Shown: positions 35,871-48,974, counted from the first letter of the stretch. The stretch is 64,000 bases of DNA from Dillenia suffruticosa (GCA_033439265.1 JAVTVX010000001.1:1753501-1817500), one strand, 5' to 3'. Numbers and translations: made by a program. The notes: generated by a model from the letters alone, not told the origin.

Positions 35871-36794
35871 CTCATTTTGGTTTGGTGGTTGTGGTGACTT
35901 CAATCTTTTTCCCATGGTTCGAACCATGATGGAGGCGGGTGTGGAGAGATTTTTCGCACAATTAAAGGAGTCAATAGACGGGCATGAGCGTGAGGGCGCA
36001 GGGCGGGCACGTGGAGCGCGTGCAAGGCCATCAGCGGGATCAAGCGGCAAGGGCGCATCGGGCATGGGAACCGGAGCTCCCAGGTTCGAATCATGATGGA
36101 GGCGGGCGTGGAGAGATTTTTCGCACAATTAAAGGAGTCAGCAAGCGGGCGTGAGCATGAGGGCGCAAGGCGGGCACGTGGGGCACATGCAAGGCCGTGA
36201 GCAAGATCAAGAGGCAAGGGACGTGCGGGTGCGGGAACCGAAGTCGGAGCTGGGCGCGTCAACCGCATGCAGTCGAGGTTAACAATGAATCTAGGATTCG
36301 TCGCTAAATTTAGCGATGAAAATTATAAATCCATTGCTCATTAAATATAATTAAATAAAATAAAATATATATAATAAATAAATAATATAATTATATATAA
36401 TATAATTTAGCGATGAAAAACCAAAATCAGTCGTTAATTAAATATAATTAAATAAAATAAAACATTAATATAATAATTAAATAAAATATATATAATAAAT
36501 AAAAAATATAATTATTTATAATTTTATTTTGCGACAGATTCCTCGGATCTGTTGTCAAATTTAGCAACGGATTTTTTGATTCCATTGTTAAATTTAATGA
36601 TGAAAACTTTTTCGTCACTAAATTCGACGCTATTTTAGTTATGAATTTCTATTTTTCGTCGCTAAATTTGTGCGATGCGCCATTAGCGACAAAAAATTTT
36701 TAGTCACTAAATCCGTCGCTAATGTTTTTAGCGACAAATTTTTCTAAAATTTTTATCGCTAAATTTATCGCTAAAACTGTGTTTTTTTGTAGTG
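35871..36794 (+). mobile_element. non-autonomous element with tRNA-like boxes and GCGAC repeat arrays
   Basis: Right end is TTTTTTTGTAGTG, the complement of a CACTACAAAAAAA terminus. 36290-36780 has many copies in both orientations of TTTAGCGACGAAT-type repeats, the subterminal structure of CACTA-like elements. At its left is a tRNA-like segment: A-box TGGTTTGGTGG (35878-35888) and B-box GGTTCGAACCA (35916-35926). A clear left terminus is not found, so the element is truncated or the left edge is wrong. Confidence 0.5.
35916..36250 (+). repeat. two-copy tandem duplication, period 167 bp
   Basis: GGTTCGAACCATGATGG...GTGGAGAGATTTTTCGCACA at 35916 recurs as GGTTCGAATCATGATGG... at 36083. Each copy carries the B-box and a GC-rich GGCGGGCACGTGG stretch. 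Confidence 0.8.
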
Positions 36795-37590
36795 TATGAA
36801 ATCAGATTATTGACAAATTCAAATAAGTGAAAAAGATAAATACAAAATGAAAATTTCAGTTCCATCTGAATACTATGAATAGAATGTTATGTCTTTTAGA
36901 CTAAAAATTGCTCCATCTAAATTTTAAAATATAATAAATAATATTTTCAATCCATATTATAAATTCATAATAGTATACATCAATGATGTATAAATATTTT
37001 CAGAACAATAGATCAAAACTTTAAACATCTACAAATATTTATAAATATAGTTAAATAAAATGGATTAGTATTATCAGTATTAAAAACAAAATTATTTCAA
37101 ACTAAAGCAAAATTTTTAGGACATAAAATATATTTGTCAACTATTAAACCATTAACAGCATGCACTCATAGAATTCACAAAAAAGTTTTGAGATGAAATC
37201 GAAGACAAAAAACAATTACAAATATTTTTATGATATTTAAACAATATTAATGATTATTTTTCAAAATTAAGACAATATTATTCAATATTATATCAACGAT
37301 TAGAAAATAATAATGACAGTTACAAAATTAAGACAATATTTTTATGATGTTTGTGGATTAGTATCATGTGTTTCCTATGCATGATAGTTAGACAATAATC
37401 ATCGTGTGAAGAACTGTAACTGGTTTGGAGTTATCATTCAAAAGATATGTAATTAGTTAGGATTATTTTAGACCAACCATGTCCCATTAATGCTATATGT
37501 GGCATAATTCTACGAGCTGTTGTGCACCAATGATTAAGATTATTTTGACTCTTAGTAGTTTTTAAGTAGCATGGCCAATGCTCTACATGT
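36795..37590. other. intergenic AT-rich DNA
   Basis: No gene recognised. The next exons expected for the kaurene synthase relic are not found here. Confidence 0.5.
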
Positions 37591-37596
37591 AGAATA

Positions 37597-38545
37597 CTAC
37601 CAGTATTTTTCATCTAATACTCTCTCAATTTCCCTATTGAAATACTGATCAATTCCTATCCTCTGAAGATTTTCAACCATTTGAAGATGAGTATATACAT
37701 CCAAAGGATAAATGGTTGGAACTGAAGAGAGGATTAATGTCTTAGAGATTCTTAAACATTGATAAGTATATCGCTGAAGTAACATGCATCGGGAAGGATA
37801 CAACCATCTCCATACTTCGTTAAAAGCATTTGAAGGTAATTAAGACAATTAATATCTTGATGATGAATCAAAGCAGCCGCAATGGTGGATGGTGAGTTGA
37901 AAAGTGAACCATTTTTCCTTCGATAATTCATGATGGTTTTTCAATCACTTAGGCCTCCCATCGTTTTCGATAAAGATGCTATGTATGTTTTGCTTCCCTT
38001 TAAGTTACTTTGATAGTATCTAAATTGGACACCATGTAAAAAAATGAACAACTCATGGTATCTGAAGTGTAACATGGATACAGAATGCAAGGAAAAATGA
38101 GGGGATATAAATCAATTCAGACCTCTCGAGTTCCAAGTCTCTACACCAGAAGATAGTGTATAAATCTCTTGATGTCAAGGGAATAAGGGCAATATATATA
38201 CACGTACCTTTTTTAATCTACCCTTCCCCTCCACCCAATCCTTTTAATGCCATAATGGATACTAAAGTCGATGAAAGAGCATCCTTGGTTAGGGAAGGAT
38301 CACAATGCAAAAGACCCCATGAACCATCATCAAGTTGATTGTCCAACGACCACTTGAGGCACCCAGGAAACAATGGTGCATGTGGTGAGTCTGGAGAAAG
38401 AACCATAGCAACCCAAGCAGTATCATATGAAGACACAAAAAGTTCAATTTTATCAAATATCTTCTTGATTCTCTCTTTAGATCTCTCAACACTCGGCTTG
38501 AAAATTGATGGATTAAGTAATTTTGCCAGAAAGTACATATACAAG
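37597..38545 (-). pseudogene. ent-kaurene synthase-like diterpene synthase relic
   Basis: Ent-kaurene synthase makes the gibberellin precursor ent-kaurene. Minus-strand pieces: about 38223-38545 reads [20 protein letters not shown] and [20 protein letters not shown], then QLDDGSWGL and [14 protein letters not shown]; about 37810-37930 reads RKNGSLFNSPSTIAAAL and INCLNYLQMLL; 37600-37720 reads TIYPLDVYTHLQMVENLQRI and ERVLDEKY behind a TTCAG acceptor. These are the N-terminal half of the family; exons between the first two pieces, the N-terminus and the whole catalytic C-terminal half (DDxxD domain) are absent. The frame at [11 protein letters not shown] is lost. A Copia element begins at 38591, just upstream. 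Some intron boundaries remain good, so decay is recent. Confidence 0.75.
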
Positions 38546-38590
38546 GAAAACCAATGAGAGAGAGAGTGTGTGTGGAAGAGTGTACCAGCA

Positions 38591-38831
38591 TGTTGAAAAT
38601 AATTAAGCTTCAAGTGCAAGTCAAGTTCTTTGGAATGCAAGTCAAGTTCCTTGAGGTGCAAGCTTTAGGCTCCTATGCCCTATCTATATATAGATCAATC
38701 CCCTACCATTGTATATCAAGCAAGAAAGAGAAATACAATTTCTCTCTCCTATCTTTGAGAGTAAAAGTTAAGTTATATTACCTTGTGTTATTGTTTTCTT
38801 CCACCACGCTAACCACCTTCTATATCCAACA
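38591..38831 (+). repeat. 5' LTR of decayed Copia element
   Basis: Similar to 42878-43134; the right copy has an extra 16 bp (ATTCAACCATTGT region). Confidence 0.85.
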
Positions 38832-38934
38832 AACTGATATCAGAGCCTTGTTAAAATGGCCACCAGAAATTCAAGTATGACCTTCCAATTCTCACAACTT
38901 AACCAAGACAAATTATGATTGATGGTCAATTCGG

Positions 38935-39600
38935 ATGAAGGTCATTCTTGGATGTCATAGCTTATGGGATATCATAGAGAAGGGTTATGAGAAAGCTGCA
39001 GATAAAAGTGCACTCACAATAGCCAAATTAGATCTTTTGCAAAAGGCAAAGAAGAGAGATCAATGTGCCTTCTCTATCATCCATCAAGGATTGGATGATG
39101 ACATGTTCGAAAAAATTGCCAATGAGACCAAGGCCAAGGATGCATGGGATATCCTTAAAAACTCTATAGTGGGAGTTGATAAAGTGAAAAAGATGAGACT
39201 CCAAACTCTAAGGGCAAAGTTTGAGTCACTCTTGATGAAAGAAACTGAATCCATAACGGACTATTTCACTCGTGTATTGGTGGTAGCGAATCAAAGGAAA
39301 AGACTTGTAGAAGCGGTGGATGATGTAGTGGTGGTAGAAAAGATTCTACGCTCCCTTACCATAAAATTCAATCATATAATCATTGCAATTGAAGAGTCTA
39401 AGAACTTAGAAGCCAAGACTATCGATGAATTGAATAGGTCGTTATTAGCCCATGAAGAGAGGATGAAGTGGAGTCAACCGGAGCCTATAGAACAAAACTT
39501 TTCTTTAATCCTAAAGGAAATAATTCAGAAAAGGTTGGAAGAAGCCAAAAATGTGGTAGAGGCCGAGGTCGTGAACGAGGCAATGACGTGGTCAAGGTAG
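38935..39600 (+). pseudogene. Copia gag fragment
   Basis: A 221-codon frame with the plant Copia gag (UBN2-type) pattern: LGCHSLWDIIEKGYEKA, DDDMFEKIANETKAKDAWDI, KKMRLQTLRAKFESLLM, ITDYFTRVLVVANQ. The N-terminus before 38935 is lost and the frame stops before the zinc knuckle, so it is truncated at both ends. Related to the capsid region of plant Copia polyproteins. Confidence 0.85.
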
Positions 39601-42600
39601 AGGAGAGCAGAATTATGCTCAAGATGATAGAAATAAGAGTGTCCATAGAGGCCGTGGAAGAGGCAGAGGAAACAACCAAAGAAACAACGAGCTGAAGCAT
39701 GACAAAAGCCAAGTTGAATGCTACTCATGTGATGAGTACGGGCACTATTCTTGGGAGTGTCGAACCAAGAGTGGGGATGCAGAGACAAATCTTACCGAGC
39801 ATAAGGAGACTGAAGGTGAAACTCTCTTGCTTTCTTTGAAGGAAGATCTTTTAGAAAAAATGACATGTGGTATCTCGATAATGCAGCAAGCAACCATATG
39901 ACGGGAGATAAAAGCAAGTTCATGAACTTAGACATAAAGATAATGGGCTATATCCAATTTGGTGATGACACAAAGATTGAAATCAAGGGAAAGGGCTTGA
40001 TAATTTTGGCCACGAAAAATGGAGGCCATAAAAAACTACACAATATCTACTATATACCCAAGATGAAAAGCAACATCTTAAGTATTGGACAACTTTTACA
40101 TAATGGACATAAAGTGACTATGGAGGATCATTTTCTTTGGCTCCAAGATCGAGAAGATGGACTCGTTATCCAAATTTCTATGACAAAAAATTGTATGTTT
40201 TTGCTCAACTTGAAGACAGTGGAAGCAAAATGCTTACATGTTTGTGTCCAGGAATCTTCATGGATATGGCACATGAGGTACGGGCACCTCAACTTTGAAA
40301 GTCTTAAGACTCCAAGAGAAAAGCATATGGTGAATGGAATTCCCGTGATTAATCATCCAAATCAATTATGTGAAGCGTGCTTGCTTGGGAAGCATCCGTG
40401 AAGGAGTTTTCCCCAAATGTCAAATTCAAGAGCTACCAAACCACTACAACTTGTTCATGCTGATATTTACAGACCGATAAAGCCTCAATCTCTGGAAAAC
40501 AATTCATACTTTGTTCTCTTCATTGATGACTACTTATGGAAGACATGGGTGTATTTTTTGAAAAATAAGAATGAGATTTTTTATGTATTCAAAAAGTTCA
40601 AAGTTCAGGTAGAGAAAGAAAGTGACTACCAGATCAAAGCCTTAAGGATAGATAGAGGTGGTGAGTTTACCTCTAATGAATTCAAAATCTTTTGTGAAGC
40701 ACATGGGATTAGACTTCCTATAACGGTGCCGAGATCACCACAACAAAACGGAGTCGTTGAAAGGAAGAATAAGATGATTCTCAATATGGATAGGACAATG
40801 TTAAAAAGCAAAGGCATGCCTAGAGAATTCTAGGTTGAAACTGTTACATGTGCAGTTTATCTCTCTAATAAATGACTAACTACGAGTTTGGAGAAAAAGA
40901 CTCCTCAGGAAGCATGGAGTGGAAGGAAACCAGTTGTAAGGCACTTCAGAGTGTTTGGATCTATCACATATGTTCATGTGCCAGAGCTGGAGAGGACAAA
41001 GCTTGATGATAGGAGTAAAAAGATGGTGTTCATTGGGTATGCTAAAAATACAAAAGAGTACAAGTGCAGTGACTCTAATAACAAAAAATTGAAAGTAAGC
41101 AGAGATGTAGAGTTTGAAGAAAGTCTTCATGGGATTGGAGCACCAAAAATGGAGACAAATATGAATTTCTTCCTTATTTGGAAGAAGAAGAGAACATGGA
41201 GCAAGAAGTTGAAGGTGAGGATACAACCCTGATTCGCCAACAAGTCCAAGCGAATGGCATCCAAGTTTTCAAAGCATACACGACCAGTATGCTGCTACCG
41301 AAAGAATAGACAATGAAATTTTATTTTGTTTATTTTCTAATGATGAGTTGTTAACTTTCACAGAGATTGTAAAAGAGAAAAAATGGGTACAAGCCATGAA
41401 GGAAGAAACTCTCATAATCGAAAAAAATGATACATGATAATTTGCAATACTTCCCGGTAGTCATAGTGCAATTGGGGTAAAATGGGTGTACAAGACAAAG
41501 AAAAATGCCAATGGAGAAGTGGTAAAACACAAGGCAAGATTGGTCGCTAAAGGGTACAAACAATAATATGGTCTGAATTATGAAGAAATGTTTGCTCCGA
41601 TTGCTCGATTGGAAACAATACAATTGATCATCGCCCTTACAGCACAGAACCGATGGACTATACATCATATGGATGTAAAATCCACGTTTCTGAATGGTTC
41701 TCTTGAAGAAGAAGTGTATGTGGAACAACCGGAAGGGTTTATAACAAAAGGTCATGAAGACAAGGTGCTAAGGCTAAAACAGGCCTTATATGACCTCAAA
41801 CAGGCACCAAGATCTTGGTACATTCGTATTGATAAGTACCTTTAAGGGAATGGATTCTCTAGATGCATTAATGAATATGCACTTTATGTGAAGAAAGAGG
41901 GTGGAGATATTTTGTTCATATGCATCTATGTCGATGATCTAATACTTACTGGAAACAATCCACAGATGTATAAAGCTTTCAAGAAGGCAATGGCTCAAGA
42001 ATTCGAAATGAGTGATATGGGTCTATGTCATATTACTTGGTAATAGAGGTGAAATAAAGAGATAATGAGATTTTTATCTCTTAGGAGGCCTATGCTAAAG
42101 AGATCATCAAGAAATTCAAGATGAGGGATTGTAATCCCTTAAATACTCCAATGGAATATGGAGTAAAACTTGTCAAGAATGATGAAGTAAGGAAAACTAA
42201 TCCAACGATATTTCGGAGTCTTATTGGAAGTCAAGGTACTTGACATTTACTACACCCGATATACTTTTTTCAGTTGTAGTAAACCGATTTATGGAATGTC
42301 CAAGCGAAGAACACATGAAGGCAGTAAAAAGAATTCTATGATATCTCAAATGTACTCTTGATTATGGATTATTTTATTTAACAATAAATAATCCTAAATT
42401 GAAAGGATATTGTAATAGTAATTATGCCAATGATATTGAAAATTGAAAGAGTACTATTGGGTTTGTATTTTATTTGGGAAACAATGCAATTTCATGAAGT
42501 TCAAAAAATGACTCATAGTGACACTGTCAACATGTGAATCGGAGTATGTAGCAGTAATTGTTAGTGCGTGTCATACTATATGGCTAGGAAGACTGCTAAG

Positions 42601-42877
42601 AGAACTCCATTTTGAAGAACAAAACCCAACAAAGATCATGATGGACAACAAGTCAATCATGGCTCTAGCAAAAAACCCAGTGTTTCATGAATGAAGTAAG
42701 CATATTGATACAAGATTCTATTTTATCTGAGAGTACGTTGCAAACAAGAAGATTGAAACAGAATATGTGAAGACTCAAAAACAAGTTGCTGATCTCTTCA
42801 CAAAACCCCTCAAATATGATAGATTTCAAAATCTGAGAGAGATGGTTAGAGTTATAAGAATGTGAAGTTAACGGGGG

Positions 42878-43134
42878 TGTTGAAAATGATTAAACTTAGA
42901 GTGCAAGTCAAGTTCCTTGGAAGGCAAGTCAAGTTCCTTGGAGTGCAAGCTTTAGGCTCCTATGCCCTATCTATAAATAGATCAATCCCCTACCATTGTA
43001 TTCAACCATTGTACATCAAGCGAGAAAGAAAAATACAATTCTTCTCTCCTTCTATCTTTGAGAGTAAAGGTTTAGTTATATTCCCTTGTATTATTGTTTT
43101 CTTCCACCACGCTAATCATCTTCTATGTCCAACA
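42878..43134 (+). repeat. 3' LTR of decayed Copia element
   Basis: Right LTR copy, preceded by the purine tract AACGGGGG. Confidence 0.85.
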
Positions 43135-43952
43135 CAATATTGCAATTTGCGTTGTCACTCAAACAAGATTGTCTGAGGTGGCTATTTAAGAGGGAAAAGT
43201 ATACATCTTATCATAAGAAATTTAATCAAATGTTCTAAATTATAAAATAATAATATCCAAATTTAATAGTGTAAACTCTTTATACCCAATAGTTCTAACA
43301 AAAATATGAATTAACTAAAAAAAATTAGAACATATTAAAATAATTACCCATTTATTACTTTTTAATTATTTGAGAGAGAGAGAGAGAGAGCTAAAATCCT
43401 TGAATTGAATAATTTCCTCAGAGAAGACCATATCTTTTAGAGAAAACCAAGGCTTTAGACTCCATGTCCTCCAAAGCAGTCAAATAGAAAGAAAAACCAC
43501 GTGTCATGTCAGGTTCTTTTCTATCTATACGTAGATGGAAAGAACACTTTCATTCCTTAATTAGGTTGAGAGTTTAATTTCTAATGGGTATGAAAAAATA
43601 TTATTGGAAGAGAACCCCCTTAATTGAGACCTGACATACTCTTTGATGAATTCTTTGATCCGAATTAGTCGGAGTGAAACTCCAGATATCGGATGGTGAA
43701 GAAAAAAAAACATGTCAGGTTCGGTTATTCAGTTGTTTTCTTTGGGAAATTGGTTCACTAGCCAAGGTGCTAATTGCCAAACATTTCGTCTAAAAATAAT
43801 TGTAGAGCCTATTGTCAAAAAAATATTTATTTAATTATACTTAAACTCAGTTAATTGAAAAATCAAATTTTATTTCGATAATAATATTAATTTTGAAAGT
43901 GAATCCATTTCTTTATGTATATGTTATTTGTTGTAAAATAAATTATATAATT

Positions 43953-43991
<39 letters not shown>

Positions 43992-44149
43992 CTTTTGAAT
44001 TACACATACAATTTAAATATAAAAAATTTTGAATTAATAAATATCGAAATATATAAAAAGATATGTATAAGCAAAATTAATTTTAAGATATGCAAATTTA
44101 AATACATACCAAGGAGATGTGGAGTAAAATAAAAGACATATAAAAGTAA

Positions 44150-44191
<42 letters not shown>

Positions 44192-44192
44192 G

Positions 44193-44237
<45 letters not shown>

Positions 44238-44550
44238 AATTGCTTGAATGGAAATGCCAAGTTTGGCTATTCCACTTGCAGAGGAGGATGACTAAGACTT
44301 TTGATAGAACAAAGCTTTGGACTCCATAGCTCTTTATAGTTTACACTACAATGGCGCACACGATCGTCGATGATGCAAAAATGCTACTGCCTGCTTTTGA
44401 GGTAGGCAACTTGAATTTGTCTACTTTGGAAGCAATGAAGAATTGCCTGAAATCCATCATTTTCTTAGTTATGTTATTTTCTTTATATCTATTAGACATG
44501 TTTCTTACCATATCAAAAGGTATTAAAAAGGCTTAAACAAATTTCATTAA
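43135..44550. other. intergenic region with microsatellites and SINE tail
   Basis: Contains (GA)n at 43374-43390, a SINE-like tail with A-run at about 43600-43712, (AT)n at 43957-43989, and (AT)n plus (GA)n at 44158-44233. No gene is recognised. Confidence 0.6.
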
Positions 44551-44599
44551 CAAATCCTTTTTAAAGGATTAGAATTTTTTATCAGACTTTATGATTTTT

Positions 44600-46370
44600 C
44601 AAATGTTCCTCACTACATTTGAATTCAATTTCTTGAGATAAATAAATTAATTTTTTAATAAATAGATGAATTTTAGAATAGACATATAAATGATAAATTT
44701 TAAACAAATTTCATTTCTTAATACATTAGCAAAAAGACCTTTAGGACCAATGTTAAAGGAATAGATAGAAACTATAAATGGTAATCCCAAAATGATTTGA
44801 TTAGAAACTTTTTTAGCTAAATAAAAAACTTATTTAATTAATTTGTAATTAATTTGTAAGCTAGATCCATTAGTGGTGTTAAGTCTTTTAGAGGCTTTTT
44901 CCATAGTATCTTGAGGGCACTAGTCTTTTCTACGTCCTCAAGGGGACAGCTTAGTGGTCACAATCCCCTTCCCCAATTCGGTGATCTAGGATTCAAATTT
45001 CAATATAACAAAAAAAAAATTAGTCTTTTCTACATAACATTTCGATATGACCAAGAGTTTACTAGTACAATCGATGATAAATGAAATTTATCATTAATAA
45101 GTATATTTAACATCACTAGCCATTTTTGATATTGAATTTTATTAATAATGTTGAGAAGGATCCTTATAGGAACAGATGAGTGGTAAAGAACTTTTGTTCT
45201 AGTGTCTTTCTCGAGATCTCGTGTATGAATCTTTGTTGTGGGTGTGTGTAATTCCGTGATTTTCATGGTCTTTACGTAACCAAAAAATAATGTTGATGAA
45301 GGGCATAGAAAAAGCCTTGTTAAATACTTATGTTAACTCTTAATTAAGGTGATTCTGAAAATTAGGGGGGCATGGTATATTAGTGAAAGCTAATCTCAGT
45401 TATTTCATTTTTTTTAGCATATAGAACTTTCTTGTTTTAGTTCAAGGATTATTGATTTTTGAATTTTAAAATGGTCTAAAATATTTTATAAATTATAATT
45501 TTCACCTTTTTTTTGTTTTTTAAAAGTAAATCTTTTACTTTAAGTGAATGTTCTTTCTTTAATTCATCAGAATCTAAAGTATCAACAGATTTTGATAATT
45601 TTGCTTCTTTAGAGTCGATAGGGCCACAACACTCAGTATCACTTGAGAATTTTTCAATAGAAGAGTATTAAGAATTATCATGTATTTCTTATATAAATTC
45701 TTTAGAACTAAGGTTACTAATTCCCTATCTAAGTGCTTCAATTTTCTCATAACCATATCAATAACAAAAGTTGTCTAATTCTTTTATTTTCTTTAAAATC
45801 TCTTGTAAACTCTCCTTCTTCTTTTAGAGAACTACACACAAAGTTAATCCTTCATGGTTGATGTAGTTAATTATTTCTCCATGAGTGGATTCATCATAAC
45901 ATAAAATTCCATTATTTCTAATTCTATTTTGAACCTTTCGAACAAAAAGTTTGAAAAGTCTTGAAATAAATCTTTCTAAAAAAATCGAAAACGGGCTGTT
46001 CATTGAAAAAGTCTGTCAAAAGTTTATCGTTATGCCATCGAAAATCATTTGTATGTATAATGGATATGTTAAGTTTCATAAAAATTTGGATAATCTTTTC
46101 TGATAGCTAGCCGGCTATGAGTTGAAACACTATTATCAATGTTGGTATGTCCTTCTTGTTCTATACTTTGCTCCCTTTTTATAGTGATTAAAACATTTTT
46201 TCTAGCACATAAAGTTTTTTCTAGTTCATTGAGCATATTGTCCCGTTAATATTTTAGTTGACGAGAAAAACCAAAGATTAATATTTTAGAAATTTGAGAA
46301 TCAAAATTATTTTGAATTTTATAAGCATTTGAAGGCATAACCATTTCATGTAAAAAAAAATTAGAATTTC
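44600..46370 (-). pseudogene. decayed endogenous pararetrovirus-like relic
   Basis: On the minus strand, interrupted pieces resemble coat/gag and protease regions of integrated caulimovirid-type elements: a capsid-like piece near 46200-46330 and a protease-like region at about 44700-45090, where the catalytic D-S-G is replaced by N-S-W. Stops and shifts are frequent, the reverse transcriptase expected beyond 44600 is not seen, and a SINE-like piece (44936-45019) sits inside. It is an old, non-functional copy. An alternative is a diverged LTR retrotransposon of related type. Confidence 0.45.
44936..45019 (+). mobile_element. SINE-like insertion
   Basis: A-box-like AGCTTAGTGGT, B-box-like GGATTCAAATTTC and an A-tail at 45010-45018, nested in the pararetrovirus-like relic. 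Confidence 0.45.
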
Positions 46371-46516
46371 ATATTTGTTAATGTGGTTTATATTTCATTT
46401 ATAAATATCATTACCATTACAATATATTTGAGTAAAGTGTAGGCCTTTTATAAAAGTTCGAGTTTTGAACATAAAATTTGAAATTTAAAACTCTTTTGAA
46501 CTACATTTTCTTTATT

Positions 46517-47288
46517 CACTACGAATAAAAACACATCATTGCAGCCTGGATTGCGACACGAAATCAATAAAATTGTATCGTATAATATTTTGCCGATAGA
46601 GGGTGTCGCAAATAAGTTCATTGCTGCTAATATGTGATCGGGACGTTGTGAAATTTTTGCGATGACAACTAGGTCATTGCAAATCACATGCAAAAATTTG
46701 TGATGCAGATTAAATATCGATATTTTTTGCAATGCAAATTGCATTGGAGTGTTTGCAACAATAGACATGTTATTGCAAATTTCATCATGCATTTTGCATG
46801 AGATATTATGGCGAGTGATATTTGTGTTGCAAATATATATATTTTAATAATTTATTCTCTTCTGTTAAAAAAAAGGCATTGCAATATATAAAAAATGTAC
46901 AAAATATTATTTGTGTTGTTACTAGAAACATAGGGGTCATATACTACAAAGCAAAAATTAGTGACTCCATGGACGTTGCTAAGGATCCACACTAATTTGC
47001 ATGAGAATTAGCGTTCTGCATCATAACTCCTTTTGCATTGTGACTTTTTTCATCGCTATTTCCTCTCTTAGCATCGCAATATGTATTGCAAATTACCATC
47101 CGTCAGTTGGTATGGTGGGTAGATCACCTCATCCCTTAACCAGAGAGTTTAGATTTGAGTCCTGAAAATAAAGCAAACTACATTTGATAGCTCTACCCCA
47201 AAGAGAGATCTTAGTCGACTCGACCCGAATTAATTAGTAGGAGTGAAATTTCGGATACCGAGTCATAGACCAAGTCTAAGGACACAAA

Positions 47289-47336
<48 letters not shown>

Positions 47337-47399
47337 TACAAATTTGCAATGCAATTTTGGGTCGCAAAAGTGGTGATACAAAAGTTTCTTTTTGTAGTG
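46517..47399. mobile_element. non-autonomous CACTA-like element with nested SINE
   Basis: Left terminus CACTACGAATAAAAAC and right terminus ...TTTCTTTTTGTAGTG are inverted. The interior is rich in short TTGCAAT/ATTGCGA repeats in both orientations. No transposase is present. A SINE at about 47099-47288 and a (TG)n tract at 47305-47334 lie inside. Flanking triplets ATT and ATC are a possible imperfect 3-bp target duplication. Confidence 0.55.
47099..47288 (+). mobile_element. tRNA-derived SINE
   Basis: Head TTGGTATGGTGGGTAGATC (A-box-like) and AGATTTGAGTCC (degenerate B-box), then body text GAATTAATTAGTAGGAGTGA and GGATACCGAGTCATAGACC shared with the other SINE copies in the window. Confidence 0.6.
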
Positions 47400-48361
47400 A
47401 TCAGAATTTTGAGAGAATGAAATGTGTTAGTCAAATTTATCTGTGGTTCTTATTTGAGAAATAGATGATCGGCTCAATTTAAGTTCCTTTATTTTTGATG
47501 CAATTATATTTACAAATTTTTTATTAAAATTATAAAGATGAATAGGTTTTTCATAATTTGATTCTAATTTTCTTTATACATAAAATTTGAATTTAAAATT
47601 TTATCTAAAAAAATTAATATTTAATCATTAAATCAATTAGACATTGATACATAATCATATTTATATTACCTATTCCAGACTGCTATAAGTGTTGTTTGTG
47701 TTCATATATTAGTTTATAAGTAACCTCCAAAGTGTCAACGAGCTATAGCTACATCATCCCCTTTTCCTTTCTCAAGGTCTCAAGTTTTTTTTTTTTTGGT
47801 ATCATGATTAGGCCACCAACTCAGTATTCGGGATTTTACTTCGATTAATCTGAATCGACCGCTTGCAAAGCCCAATTGAAGGGACAGATCTCACAGTGCT
47901 GATTTTTCCATTTCTATGGGGGATCGAACTCCCGACCATAATTAAGGAGCGTCAATTTTTGAACTAACTGAACCATAAACGTTGATGATCTCGAATTCAA
48001 ATCTCACCTATATATAAGAAAAAAAAAATGTAATGTCCAGCGTCCTCATTCAAATTCAAAAAAGTTGGGCGGAAAGTTCCTCTCGCCGAGAAGGTCACAT
48101 TGTCATGGCGATTGAGAAGTCTTTTTTTAGGGAAAGAAAAGTTTAGCAAAAAACTCCAACAGAAAATGCGCAGGGAAAATAACAAAAATATATAAAGTTG
48201 ATTGATTAAAATAAGCGAGAGAAAATAATAGATTGAAAGAGAAAAAGAAAGAGAGTGAGAATAACAAATGCATAGGGAAAATAACATAGACGAAAATAAC
48301 AAAAACATGGAGGATTGAATGACTAAAATGAGAGAGAAAATAATAGATCGAAAGATAAAAA

Positions 48362-48400
<39 letters not shown>

Positions 48401-48964
48401 AGAACATGGAGGGAGAATAGCACAAATGGAGAACTTTATTTATTTTGTATCCATACATGAATTATCTCTTTAAAAACTCATTTTTGGTGGGTTGGATCAT
48501 GCTGAGGAAAATAACAAAAAACATAGGGGTGTTGATTCATCACGATGAGAGAGAAAATAATTAATCAACAGAGACCGCTGATTATTCATCATGATCGAAG
48601 AGATGAGAGCGTGTTGGGGTATTTCTTTCTTTTTTTTCTTTTCATCTGTGGAAAATGTGTACACTGCCCCATGCGAAGGCCAAACGACCAGATATACCCA
48701 TATGGGTTTCTTTCTTTGGTTTTATTTTTGTTATTTTCCCATCACGTATTCATTTTTTCTTTCTTTCCTTTCTCAACTCTCAATAATTTTCTAACACAAA
48801 GTTATGAAAAATAATCAAAATATATTGGCAATTATCTTTCACTTTCAATCTGTTTTTTTTTTTTTTTTTTTTTGTAAAGAATTAATTAAATCGAGTAAAA
48901 ATTCAGTGCTAAATTTAACACATTTTTTTGACACATATGACTAGCATTCTGGAATCGCCGGTCT
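47400..48964. other. intergenic region left of the MULE
   Basis: AT-rich, with one SINE (47787-47975, minus), (GA)n at 48367-48396, a poly-T tract at about 48851-48873, and no recognised gene. Confidence 0.6.
47787..47975 (-). mobile_element. tRNA-derived SINE
   Basis: On the minus strand: A-box TTATGGTTCAGTTAG, B-box GGGAGTTCGATCCCC, body GTCCCTTCAATTGGGC and GATTAATCGAAGTAAAATCC, end near GATACC followed by an A-run. Best preserved copy of the family in this window. Confidence 0.7.
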
Positions 48965-48974
48965 CTTGTTTCAG

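Larger units (their letters stand above)
38591..43134 (+). mobile_element. decayed Ty1/Copia LTR retrotransposon
   Basis: LTRs at 38591-38831 and 42878-43134 start TGTTGAAAAT and end CCAACA. A primer site TGATATCAGAGC (one change from the standard) follows the left LTR and AACGGGGG precedes the right one. Coding pieces in order: gag 38935-39600, zinc knuckle CYSCDEYGHYSWEC (39720-39761), integrase zinc finger and core (39865-40833; HADIYRPIKPQS, FIDDY), and reverse transcriptase (41588-42050; QALYDLKQAPRSWY, YVDDLILTGNN). RNase H text follows to about 42780. At least five stops or shifts break the polyprotein. Flanking CAGCA and CAATA may be a decayed target duplication. Confidence 0.9.

Noticed and set aside
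48127-48458. Leucine/serine-rich minus-strand frame
   Set aside because: Translates a (GA)n tract and purine-rich flanks.
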